Assembly (NCBI GenBank): GCA_027946555.1 | Contig: JAPEVC010000025.1 | Span: forward strand, 158,228-222,227 | Source: Gnomoniopsis sp. IMI 355080 | Lineage: Eukaryota > Ascomycota > Sordariomycetes > Diaporthales > Gnomoniaceae | DNA length: 64,000 bases | Direction of reading: 5' to 3' | Part shown: one piece after another, positions 22,915-32,649 of the stretch | How positions within the stretch are numbered: the first letter of the stretch is position 1 | Layout: each line of letters starts with the position of its first letter | Position numbers and translations under genes: made by a program | The notes under the pieces: model-generated | Seen by the model: the letters and a program-made list of their open reading frames with translations, nothing else | Database searches by the model: none | What the model was told of the DNA's origin: nothing

Positions 22915-25339
22915 TTAGCCTTCCCCTAGTTCGCTCTCGGGATGCGTGTGGTTGTTCGTTGTTGAGAGGAGACCAGTCCATGTGTAATGGACCGAAGACC
23001 GACCAAGCATGGCGTTGAAAGCATTCCGTCGAGACTCCAGGCTTCGCGCTGAGAGTGAGCTGCCCTGGGAGTTGACAAGAAAATTGGTGTCTTCAATCGT
23101 CGACTCATCAGCCCGGTCACCGTCCATTGAGGTTGGCTGCTTCTTGACGCACTCATCGTAGGATCTCTTGCTCGAGCTCGAGGTTTTGCTACGGACTGCC
23201 GAACTTTGGCTGGCTTCGGAGTCAAGAGTGAGGTCTATGATCCGCTGCTGGCCGTCGACGGGCTCACGTGTTGTACAATCGTCTTTAATTTCGCGGTTAA
23301 CACTTGGTCGTGAGGCTGTTGTGGCCTGACTTGAATTCAGGGCGTCGCCGGGCAGTTCTGCCTCCCTTACTAAGGTTGTTGATCCTGTAATGGTAGACAT
23401 GAGACAGTCGCTGCCAGGTGCAGAATCAACAGAAGTCTGGCTCTGGTGGTGCTCGATATCATGGCTGGCCAGTCTTCCTGCTATTTCGGTCATGTACTCA
23501 TCGTGATGGAATACATTGCCACTACAGTAGTCGCCGAAAAGCCCTTTGATTGTGATCCCTGTTTTGGGAGCTGTCAAAACGAGACGAAGCAGATCATAGC
23601 AAGCAAGAAATACAGCTTCTCACCTTGCTTGATCCAGCGCACACAATCGACTGTGCACGGCCAGATGTCTCTAGGCTTCAAAACCTGGAGCAGGTGACAC
23701 AACTCTCGATAGGAAGAGTGGCGAGAATACGGGAATTTGATCCTATTCGGGAGCGCACCTACATCCTCTTGTCCTCGGCCTTTCCCTGAAGCATCTGTGA
23801 GAGACTTCAACGCACGCTGCAGGCCTGTTGTGTCGCTGTTGTCTTCGTCGTCTCGAGGGGCAAGATTGAGAGTGATCGGGCGCTGCGCCGAGGCTGCACT
23901 GAGGAGAAACTTCGGGAGCACATCCTTTGAATTCTGTGGCAAGTCTTTGCTTTCGCTCACGCTTAAGCTGGTCAGACACTGATTTTACCACAGTACTGCC
24001 CAACCGACATACCTTTGAAAGAGGATCTGAGCATCCTCAGGGCTTAGTACGAGCTCATCTTTGTTCTCCAAGTCATCAATTCCACCTCCAATCCCTATCT
24101 CAGCCATGTCACTCGTGCTGGAGAGATGTGCAACGATCGGTGTAATCCACACGACATCACCCTTAGCCATCGTGGCGCAGTGCGTACCCTTCTCGCAGCT
24201 GTGAAGCCGTGCACTCTCATCTCTGGTTAAGATCCCGGGTTGAAACCGGTTCCCGCATGTGTACCCAGTCAACGTTGGAGCCTCTGGGCTCAAGTGAACG
24301 TAGTGATCTTCGTCCAATTTAATTTGGAGGGCCTTGTAAACATTGAGCTTGTAGTCATCGACATGAATCTGTTCGGATGGACGAAATGAGAGGCATGATC
24401 GGTACGCAGGAACTGAAGGGTGCATACCCTAGTGCCCAAAGCCTTGGCCAGAGCGATCCAGACCTCCTCGTAACCATAGGTCCAAGCGGAGAAATGAAAC
24501 ACCGTTTCTTTGGGATATTTGGAAACCTTTCCAATGAGCTCACTGAGGCCTTCAGCCTTCGCTTGAAAAACTACGTCCTCAGTGAAGCTGGTGTCGAGGT
24601 ACACTTTGTCCAGGGTTTTCAGGCCGAAAGAGTACTCGACCATGCAAGGACTCCTAGCGAAGGCATTGACGTGCCAGGGTTCACTTCTGATATCGCCAGT
24701 GTATAGGACAGCCTTTCCCTTGCCCTCGAAGACTGAGAAGTTAAGTATTGGCCAGAGGTGGCAGGAGTAAGTGGCTTACGGAACATGACGGCACCAGGAC
24801 AATGATTGGCATCGAACAGAGTTACTCGTATACTATTTCCAGGCTCAAGCTCGATCTCTGTCGGTGTTTGGAGCGGTATGGATTTCTGCGTCTCGCGTGA
24901 GCTTGGAACCACATCAGGCAATGGGACACATCCTCACCAGTCTCCTCTTCTGATGCTTATAGGTAATCTCTTCCTTCTCAAGCAAGCCTTGATGGAAATT
25001 GATGCGAGATGAGCATCTCTGTAACTTCAGAAGCATGGCCCGAGTGGCAGCAGAACAGTAGACACTGAAGCACACATCAGCTGTGGGCGAGAAATCCCAG
25101 ATAGCAACGTGACTTACGGACGGCCTTTGTAAGTGTCGAGCCCAGCGAGGTGATCACTGTGAATGTGACTAAGGAATCCTGCCAACGGTGGGTGGTCCAA
25201 AATACCACGAAAAAAGTCCACTGTGAGTCAACCGGGGCGTGATCAGCGGGGTATCTTTAGATACTGCGTTGGGTGGCCATGATGCTTCACCTCGGATTTC
25301 CGGAAACTCCCGGATTACTCCATCGAATGTCGACATCAT
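22915..25339 (-). CDS. Artemis/SNM1-type DNA repair nuclease (metallo-beta-lactamase, beta-CASP)
   Basis: Eight exons: 25339-25291, 25220-25118, 25064-24938, 24885-24780, 24732-24428, 24368-24013, 23967-23624 and 23570-22915, 681 aa. Two ATGs are in tandem (25339 and 25336); residues are numbered from the second. The catalytic motif H34-x-H36-x-D38-H39 (SHIHSDH) is followed by PIPLNTPTE-like KSIPLQTPTEIELEPGNSIRVTLFDANHCPG (His120) and TGDIR (Asp141), the order seen in SNM1 and Artemis nucleases. The region PKTGITIKGLFGDYCSG follows, then a long Ser/Thr-rich disordered tail from about residue 465. These enzymes trim DNA ends and hairpins in crosslink repair and end joining. N-terminal architecture resembles Artemis more than the yeast Pso2, which has a zinc finger; that choice is inference. 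The ATG-proximal exon is only 49 nt. Confidence 0.88.
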
Positions 25340-26421
25340 AAGAAGAATGAAATGCTGATGGGTGTAAAAAGACGCAGCAGGTTCTGAACTGTGGCGTCCG
25401 TTTTTGGAATGGGAGGAAGCCTCCAATGCTCAGAGCATGGAAATTTGGGGAGGAGCACGTGAACGAGGCGGGCGAGCTTTCATTGCGGCGTCGGTCTGCG
25501 TAATCTTGGCCGGGGCGAATGGTGAATTTGTGAATCAGGCTTAGTCTCTGACAACCACAAATTCATCCAGACATTTTGATCCCTCTGGCCATGGATTGCA
25601 GGTTGCAGGTTGTAGGTCACAGGTTGCAGACTGCGTCTGCCTGTGCTTTTGACAACTAGTGGCTGAACCCGAACCCTGGAGCGACTACACGAGCCAGATT
25701 GTTTCTGAAGCAAAGACACAACATCCTTCCTCTTGTGCATGTCTCTCATTTAGCTTTACGCATTTGCGTATCCTCCCCATCGCCCAACACCCCGCCCCCT
25801 TTCTTCACCATTTTCGGCAGATGAGTGGCGCAAGCGGAATGGGATCGGGTTCGAGCACGATCTCTTCTAGGCACGGCTTCGTTTCTAGTAAAGCAGTTGC
25901 TACGTCATGACAGCTTGTTCCACACTCGAGCCGTTAATGCAAACGAGTTCAAAGGCATCTGCCAGTTGGATGCTACCGATATTTCACGTTTATAGGGCAG
26001 CAAAGTTCGAATTAGCCACTCATCGGCGTTACCACCTACGTCGATACAGGACATGTCGTACCGAGCTCATTCACAGGTAGGGCTGGGCAAAGACATGGTG
26101 GTCGGGTATCTCGTTTACGTGTTCTCTACACTGTGATTGCTACACCCTGGCCAATTCATTACTCATTGCAGCAATGCTGAGGCCTTCTTGAAGAAGTTCT
26201 GCGAAGGTTGAGGTCGACGTCCGGGGAATAGTACCACCGAGGGCCGACGTCATTACGTTTGCAGGGGTCAGGGTTAATGCATGCTCAGGTAACACCCAAA
26301 TCTGGACGCGTTTTGAACCGGATTCATATGTCTCGACGCGTTTAGTCCACAATCTTCTCTGAAATCCACTATTTCAGATTCTCCTTAGCTTTTTGATACT
26401 CGATATTCAAGTTGCAAAGCC
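25340..26421. other. Divergent intergenic region
   Basis: It lies between the repair nuclease and the Cys-rich gene. It includes a short tandem repeat at 25595-25631. The remaining ORFs are shadows or noise. Confidence 0.5.
25595..25631. repeat. 7-bp tandem repeat (TTGCAGG units)
   Basis: About five imperfect units of TTGCAGG, with variants TTGTAGG and TCACAGG, in the promoter side of the repair nuclease. Confidence 0.75.
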
Positions 26422-27395
26422 ATGTCGGAAGTTACTGGCTCAAAACGTCCTGCCTCGACGCCTTTCGCCTCGCCGTCCAAAGCCGCGTCGAAACGGTCGC
26501 GGACAAGGTACGACTATGGTGACGACGATGACACGGACTCATCGCCAGAGGACCAATGGAGTGCTGAAGATGCAGACTCCGTTCTTTGGGATAGCGAAGA
26601 TGACGATCTCGTGAATTGCATGCCAAGTCCATCGGCGGATTTCATGTCCATCAGCAGTGATGATGATGGTGGTGACACAGTATATAAAATGTGCTGCCGC
26701 ATGAGTGGTCTTACAACCCCTGAGGTAGGTTGCCAAACTGGAATGCTTGCGAGCCATAGAATCCGTCTACTAAAGTTGAATAGCTCGCCTCAAATACGGC
26801 TAATCCGCCGCCAAAGTCCAGCACAAGCTGTCGATGCGATGCTACCAATGCTGTCAAAGTACCTTGTACCAACTGTACGTGCAGCGAATGGGGCTATGCC
26901 TGTAACACCGAGATCTGCGGCTGTCACGGAGGTCCTGCATGCCACAACCCTTTCAACGGAATCGACGTGCCATCATTATTCGGTTCGGATCCGATCACCC
27001 TTCACGAGTGCTTCATAGCTTGGGTGCTGAAGCAGAAGGGTATGCAAACTGAACAGATAAATATCAAAGCTTTGTTTGAATTGGCTGTCCGGAGCTCGCA
27101 CCTCATCACAGAAATCACCGAGTACGATGATCCCTATCTAGAGTGGCGGACGAAATGGGACGCACTCTCCAAGCCTGAGCAGGAAGTCGAAGTCGGATTG
27201 CGGCAAGAGATGAACAGAATGGCGTTTACAAAAAATGACTCCTCCATGACTGTGTTCTTTTCCTTGTGTCGCCAACCTGGGCACTGGGAAAGTGCCAACG
27301 AAACCTGGCACTGCAAAACATGCGGGGAATGCATGAATTGGCGAGAGTGGCACTGTGAGCAGCGCGACAAGTACACTGGTGGATCATTGCTCTGA
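26422..27395 (+). CDS. Cys-rich, probably zinc-binding nuclear protein (CXC-like cluster)
   Basis: Two exons, 26422-26724 and 26784-27395, give 304 aa. The N-terminal third is Ser/Pro-rich with a basic patch (SKAASKRSRTR) that could be a nuclear localisation signal and then acidic runs (DDDDTDSSPEDQ; DSEDDD). Splicing in frame exposes a cysteine cluster at residues 117-154: C-x-C-x9-C-x2-C-x-C-x6-C-x4-C-x-C-x5-C, ending ACHNPFNG. It resembles the CXC/tesmin or MSL2-type zinc clusters. A second Cys/His set closes the protein (LCRQPGHW, then WHCKTCGECMNWREWHC). The middle is helical. Function is unknown; DNA or chromatin binding is a guess from the CXC resemblance and the acidic domain. The single-ORF reading of the region would miss the first cluster completely. 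Confidence 0.72.
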
Positions 27396-28146
27396 GAACG
27401 GCGTGGGTAGTCGCCGCCTTCTTTTACGAGCTCGCTAACCACGCTAAGAGCTTAAGAGTATGTCATGGGCCCTCCCGAGGTCAGATCTTGGGATCTGTGA
27501 GGTTTGAATGAGAAATATGGGACACGCACCTGGTGCAAGAGTCTAGCTAGCTTGGGAGGCGGAGTGGCAATCGTAGACTATTGCCATGTACCATAGTGTC
27601 TCAACTCGGATTTGAAGTTTGGCGATATTAACACAGCACCCATGACAATTACAAACTGAGCTTCAGCAAACTTTGGGTGCAACCCCCGCAAGCTTGGCAC
27701 CTGGACGTTCCCGTCATGGGGCCCCGTCTGAGAGGCATGCAGACGCGCAAGGCTCTGATAGGAGCGCTAAACGCACTGACAATAGGCGAACCATGGGAAC
27801 GCTGCATTTGACCGCGGCTGATTGTCCCGACCTAGGACAGACACTCGGGATATGGATATTATCGCGACCGAAACATTACCCTTTATGATAGGCATTTTGC
27901 CAGCGTGTAACCAAGGTTCCTGAGTCGCAGAGTCCGCTATCCCGATTAGGCGGATTCTGCGCCTCCGTATAAACCAGACGATGCCCTGGGAACATGACAC
28001 GATTGGGTCCCACTCTACATTCTGATAGAAAACGTCTCACATAGGGCTATTAATACACTTTGGTTCTGCATTTTGTGGTACTCTTCTATATCCTATGTTT
28101 TTCGGTGTCATTTTTGTTCTATAAATTGTTAACGGAGCAAAGTATC
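27396..28146. other. Intergenic, promoter of the family 43 hydrolase
   Basis: No supportable ORF. An AT-rich stretch at 28045-28140 lies just upstream of the hydrolase start. Confidence 0.5.
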
Positions 28147-29396
28147 ATGGCGCAAGTCTTGCAAACCTTCACGACAGCATTGCTGCTCGTCAGCTCGTGT
28201 CAGGCACGGGCCACACCCAGCGTACAGACCCTCAACCTGAAGGGTGGGAGCTTACCACCAGCCAAGAGAGTGGACACCAGTCTCACGGGTTATCTCGGTG
28301 CTTTCTTTCTCGGTGACGATCCAGATGTCTACTTTTATCTCAGTCAAGACAACAACGCCGTTTCCTTCTCGGCACTGAACGGCGGGAAGCCGATTCTCGT
28401 TCCCACGGTCGGCACGGGAGGCGTGCGAGACCCGGCAATTGTGTCGGGTGGCGGGGATGAGGCAGGACAAAAGTGGTACATTGTCGGCACCGATTTGGAT
28501 ATTAGCAAGGTGAGCAATTACTGTCAATACCAGTGGTGGGATGCAGTTTCTTAATTACTAACATTCGGTTGCTAGACGACCTGGGATGCGTCCGAGCGTA
28601 ATGGATCGAGGGGTATCTTTGTGTGGGAGAGCACAGACTTGATCAATTGGACGGATGAAAGGCTGGTGACGGTCGAGGACGAGACTGCTGGTATGGTGTG
28701 GGCTCCCGAGGCGATCTGGGATGCGAGCAAAGGTACCGGATTTGGAAAGCGATATTTTGCAGGGCACATCCAACTAACCTAAGCACGCAGGCCAATACCT
28801 GACCCATTGGGCGTCGAAATTCGTAAGTTTTAACGCCCTGAAGTAACTCTCTTGGTCCTGTTCATCAGCTCAACCCAATACAGTACGATACGACCGATAC
28901 TGCTCACTCGGGTACCGCGTCCAACATCAAAATCCGCTACGCCTATACCACTGACTTCAAAACCTTCACCAGCCCGGAAACATATATCGACTACGCACCC
29001 ACGGATATTATCGACCTCACTATCCTGCCTTACCCAAACAGCACAGATAGATTCCTCCGCTTTTTAAAAGACGAGACATTGAAGAACGTCTTCGTAGAAT
29101 ACTCCACTACGGGCCTGTTTGGCACTTGGACTCGACCAGGCGGAAGCGATGCGTATATCCGGGACCAAACAGAAGGCCCTGCTGCGTATTGGGATAACAC
29201 GGTCGCTGAGGAGGCACATCTACTGGTGGATTACTACGGCGGAAATGGTTATCAGCCGCTGGAGAGCACAAGCCCAGAGAGCAACAGCAACTGGTCGAAT
29301 AGTAGCACGGCAAACTTTCCGACGGGGTTGAGGCATGGGAGTGTGCTACCAATCAATGCAACACTGATGAGCTCGCTGGCAGCTGCCTGGACTTGA
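28147..29396 (+). CDS. Secreted glycoside hydrolase family 43 (arabinanase/arabinofuranosidase/xylosidase type)
   Basis: Four exons: 28147-28509, 28576-28732, 28791-28822 and 28884-29396, total 354 aa; the third exon is only 32 nt. A signal peptide covers about residues 1-22 (MAQVLQTFTTALLLVSSCQA). The five-bladed beta-propeller signatures of family 43 are visible: VRDPAIV (candidate Asp base), WYIVGTDLDI, FVWESTDLINWT, VWAPEAIWD, and EGPAAYWD carrying a candidate Glu acid. Several N-glycosylation sites are near the end. Members release arabinose or xylose from plant hemicellulose and pectin side chains. The exact activity cannot be told. The ORF continues upstream to 28060, but the signal peptide sets the start at 28147. 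Confidence 0.88.
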
Positions 29397-29539
29397 TAAG
29401 CCATGTCGACCATGGCGAGATAGACTCAAGGCGTGAGGAGTTGCAGGATGATGTATTGTCATTATTTGTACGAGTCGCTAACGCTATAATATATAAGAGG
29501 TGTACCCTTAGCAAGTGTGGCTCCGTTAATGGGTATGGT

Positions 29540-29797
29540 TTAGTTGCCATTGCCACCTGGAATATCGTCGTTGACCTTGCTGTCAACAGCCTCGTTGATA
29601 GTGTTGTCGGCGCCCTGGGGCACACCGGCCTCACCTGCGACCTTGTCGACCTCTGTTTAATAAAATGTCAGCATACGGCCGGGTGGAAGAGTATTACCCT
29701 CGAGGAACAGCGTACCCTGGTTGACAGCGTTGTCGGCTTTGCCCTCGACGGAGTTGCCGGGCTGGGAGTCCTGCTTCATGTCCTTGACGAAATCCAT
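29540..29797 (-). CDS. 64-aa hydrophilic protein with an internal repeat
   Basis: Two exons, 29797-29716 and 29652-29540, join to a 64-aa acidic, disordered protein starting MDFVKDMKQDSQ and ending PGGNGN. Splicing (donor GTACGC, acceptor AAACAG) is in frame and doubles the protein. It contains two similar blocks, KADNAVNQEVDKVA and GADNTINEAVDSKV. Very small MDFV-type proteins of this kind are common in filamentous ascomycetes and are often stress induced; I do not know a defined function. The 5' side is CT-rich with long TTGGTTG stretches. It converges with the family 43 hydrolase, whose stop is 143 bases away. Confidence 0.75.
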
Positions 29798-30720
29798 TGT
29801 GATGGTTGAGAGTGGTAAAAGTGTCTTGGGGTGTTGGTTGTTGGCTTTGGACGTGGTTGAGAGAGGTGGTGATGATGGTGTGATGTTCTGCTCAAAATCA
29901 GACTTTGAAAGCGCGGAAGTTGGACGTCTATTTGTATTCGGCTTCAAACATCATGACGCGCTGGTTCGGTGTTTTTAAACAGTGTTTGCATTACCCAACC
30001 TGCGTCATCCTCCACCAAAGCACCGTCACGGTTGGTGGCCGTACTTTGACGATACGAAATCAGCATCCTGATTTTTGGATGCAACGATAGTTCCATCTTG
30101 CAGGCTCCTGGCCAGTCAACCAGTGTTTTGGACACTTTCGTGCGTTTCTCAGCGTTGTACAGACGTCAGATGCTATATTGGGACCCCTGCGGTGACATCA
30201 GTGCGGGTGGTCAGGAGTCGCTGGAGGCGTGCAGGGGGTCGCCGGGGATGGCTCTCAATCGCCCCCGGGCCGTCTCCGAGATGTTGTCATTATGGAGTCG
30301 CGGGAGGATCAACTTTGTTTCGACAACATCTTGGGCCTTTGCGCGACAATGGATGCATATGCTGTACAAGTAATGGCGCCAGGAAACAACTGTTACTGGT
30401 CATCATGACGAGAAGCTGCGCTGATGGCCCGTGACTTGTTCTGGTATCTTTTCTCTTGTTTTCTATTTTCATTTTCTGGGCGGGGTTAGGGGGGGCCGGG
30501 CCTTGGCTTCCGAGGCCTGTTGAACTACAGCATCGGCGCTAGTGGGGCCGGGCCGTTGACCTGCTGGAAGCTTCAGCTTCAGGCTCCACTGAGGCTTCTG
30601 CTCTTTGCAGAGGCAAACACTCCATAGGTATCTATTCGCAATATATCTTGAATTTTTCCCCTCAACGCCCTCAACCGACGCCACGCACGGCCACTTAACG
30701 TGAAGAGTGGGCGCGTCATA
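29798..30720. other. Divergent promoter region, no gene seen
   Basis: It lies between the 64-aa protein and the beta-helix protein. A missing upstream exon of the latter (for example one coding for a signal peptide) could lie here, but I could not build one. Confidence 0.4.
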
Positions 30721-32430
30721 ATGGCAGCAAACGAGACCATTTTCGGCCCGAATGTATTCATCTTCAACACCCGAATGCCTGCTGGCGAAGTGCAGAAACA
30801 GGCTACAGATGTCTTCAAGCGGATGGAATCCAACGAATTCGGCCCACAGAGGTATGCACTTCTCTTTGAACCAGGTGTGTACGATGTCCTCTTTGACGTG
30901 GGCTTCTACACATCTGTAGCTGGGCTGGGCCAGAATCCGGACGACGTACTTGTCAGAGGAGGTGTGAACGTGCCCGCATACTGGATGCCCAATAGAAACG
31001 CCACATGCAATTTTTGGCGCTCTTTCGAAAACCTGGCAATCGAGGCTTCGGACGCAACCAACAAGACTACCACAATAGCCGTCTCGCAAGCTGCTCCCTT
31101 GCGCCGATTGCACATCAAGAGCGCCAATGGGCTTTGGCTGTTTCAAGTGGACCCCGATACTCACGCGGGAGGCTGGGCGTCGGGGGGCTACATGGCAGAT
31201 TCGGTCGTCGACGGTCAAGTCCTGCCGGGTTCTCAGCAGCAATGGCTTTCGCGCAACAGCAGATGGGGAAGCTGGGCAAATGGTGTGTGGAACATGGTTT
31301 TCGTCGGTTGCGACAATGCGCCCAGCCAGGCCAATTGGCCACGAGAGCCGTACACGACCATTGAGCAGACACCTGTTGTGAGAGAGAAGCCTTATCTCTA
31401 CATGGATCACGAAGGCAGGTTCATGGTGTTTAAGCCTGCTCTTCAGACCAACTCCCGAGGACCGACTTGGCTAGGGAGCGCAACCCAAGGCGAGTGCATT
31501 CCCATCGACCAATTCCACATTGTCCAGGCAGGAGCAAATTCCGCCAGCATTAATGGCGCTCTCAGCTCGGGAAAACACATTCTGTTTACCCCGGGTGTTT
31601 ACCATCTTGAAGATTCGTTGCGTGTGAGCCATCCGAATACGATCATCCTGGGCCTGGGCTTTCCATCACTTGTACCAACCAGCGGCAAATCAGCTATTGA
31701 TGTAGCAGATGTCGACGGCGTGACGGTTGCTGGTCTCATCTTGGACGCTGGACCAATCAATTCACCTAGTCTCCTCGAAGTTGGCCCTTCTGGTTGCTCA
31801 GCTGCTCACACCTCTAACCCGACCTTCCTCTACGACATCACAGTACGTACCGGCGGCGTGGACGCCGGCAGAAATGACGCGGGCATCGTAATCAACAGCC
31901 ACGACTGTATCGGCGACCAGCTCTGGCTCTGGCGGGCCGACCACCCGACTACAACGGCTGGCTGGGAGATCAATCCCACCAAGAACGGTGTAGTGGTCAA
32001 CGGCGATCGTGTGACTATGTATGGCCTCTTCAACGAGCATCATCAAGAATACCAGACTCTGTGGAACGGCAACGACGGGCGAGTGTATTTCTACCAGAGT
32101 GAGATCCCATACGATCCCCCACACCAGGATGCGTACAAGTCGGAAGGCAATAGCCGCAACGGCTTCGCGTCGTACAAGGTTGCCGACAACGTGCAGAGTC
32201 ATGAGGCTTGGGGGCTGGGCATCTACTCATATTTCCGTGATGCGCCTGTGAAGCTGGAAAATGCCATCGAAGTTCCTCAGACGGCCAAAATTCATCATAT
32301 GACCACTGTGTGGCTGAACGGGACTGCTGGTAGTGAGATTACACACATCGTGAATGGAAAGGGGGAGAGGGTATATGCAAATGCACCAGATTCGGCGATG
32401 CGTCAAACTTTCGATGAATTCCCCGGCTGA
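30721..32430 (+). CDS. Intronless parallel beta-helix protein, bacterial-like
   Basis: A single exon of 569 aa starting at the ATG at 30721; the frame is open slightly further upstream but without an ATG. It shows repeated short beta strands with turns (FTPGVYHLEDSLRVSHPNT, LVPTSGKSAIDVADVDGVTVAGL), conserved FWRSFENLAI, SQQQWLSRNS, YTTIEQTPVVREKPYLY and YGLFNEHHQEYQTLWNG. This is the layout of a family common in Actinobacteria and usually annotated adenylyl cyclase or coagulation factor 5/8-type domain protein, which I think are naming artefacts; the fold suggests a polysaccharide-active pectate-lyase-like enzyme. No signal peptide is visible in the called ORF, unlike the bacterial proteins. 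Lack of introns among intron-rich neighbours fits an origin by transfer. Activity is unknown. Confidence 0.82.
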   Translation: MAANETIFGPNVFIFNTRMPAGEVQKQATDVFKRMESNEFGPQRYALLFEPGVYDVLFDVGFYTSVAGLGQNPDDVLVRGGVNVPAYWMPNRNATCNFWRSFENLAIEASDATNKTTTIAVSQAAPLRRLHIKSANGLWLFQVDPDTHAGGWASGGYMADSVVDGQVLPGSQQQWLSRNSRWGSWANGVWNMVFVGCDNAPSQANWPREPYTTIEQTPVVREKPYLYMDHEGRFMVFKPALQTNSRGPTWLGSATQGECIPIDQFHIVQAGANSASINGALSSGKHILFTPGVYHLEDSLRVSHPNTIILGLGFPSLVPTSGKSAIDVADVDGVTVAGLILDAGPINSPSLLEVGPSGCSAAHTSNPTFLYDITVRTGGVDAGRNDAGIVINSHDCIGDQLWLWRADHPTTTAGWEINPTKNGVVVNGDRVTMYGLFNEHHQEYQTLWNGNDGRVYFYQSEIPYDPPHQDAYKSEGNSRNGFASYKVADNVQSHEAWGLGIYSYFRDAPVKLENAIEVPQTAKIHHMTTVWLNGTAGSEITHIVNGKGERVYANAPDSAMRQTFDEFPG

Positions 32431-32636
32431 TCAGGATGTACAAGAGGACTGTAATGGGACGAGATTGTGGTGCATAACTTCCAGAACGACCGTCACGCAT
32501 CTACTGAATTCCACAGTACTGTATTTATTATGCGCCTTGTGAGGGATCCTGGCTTCTTGCTTTGGGGACGCATGTCCGATATGCCCGAATGAAACCTGCA
32601 TATCTTTGCACGTGTGGCTTATTGATTTACAAGCAA

Positions 32637-32649
32637 CCCCCCCCCCCCC
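32637..32649. repeat. C13 homopolymer
   Basis: Thirteen consecutive C about 210 bases after the beta-helix gene stop. Confidence 0.9.

Noticed and set aside
25845..25905. A tRNA-like B box (GGTTCGAGCAC)
   Set aside because: No matching acceptor stem, D-arm or anticodon arm could be found around it.
30469..31410. 313-codon ORF on the minus strand
   Set aside because: It lies opposite the beta-helix gene, whose frame has the family patterns; composition of the minus frame is random (many Cys, Arg, Ser).
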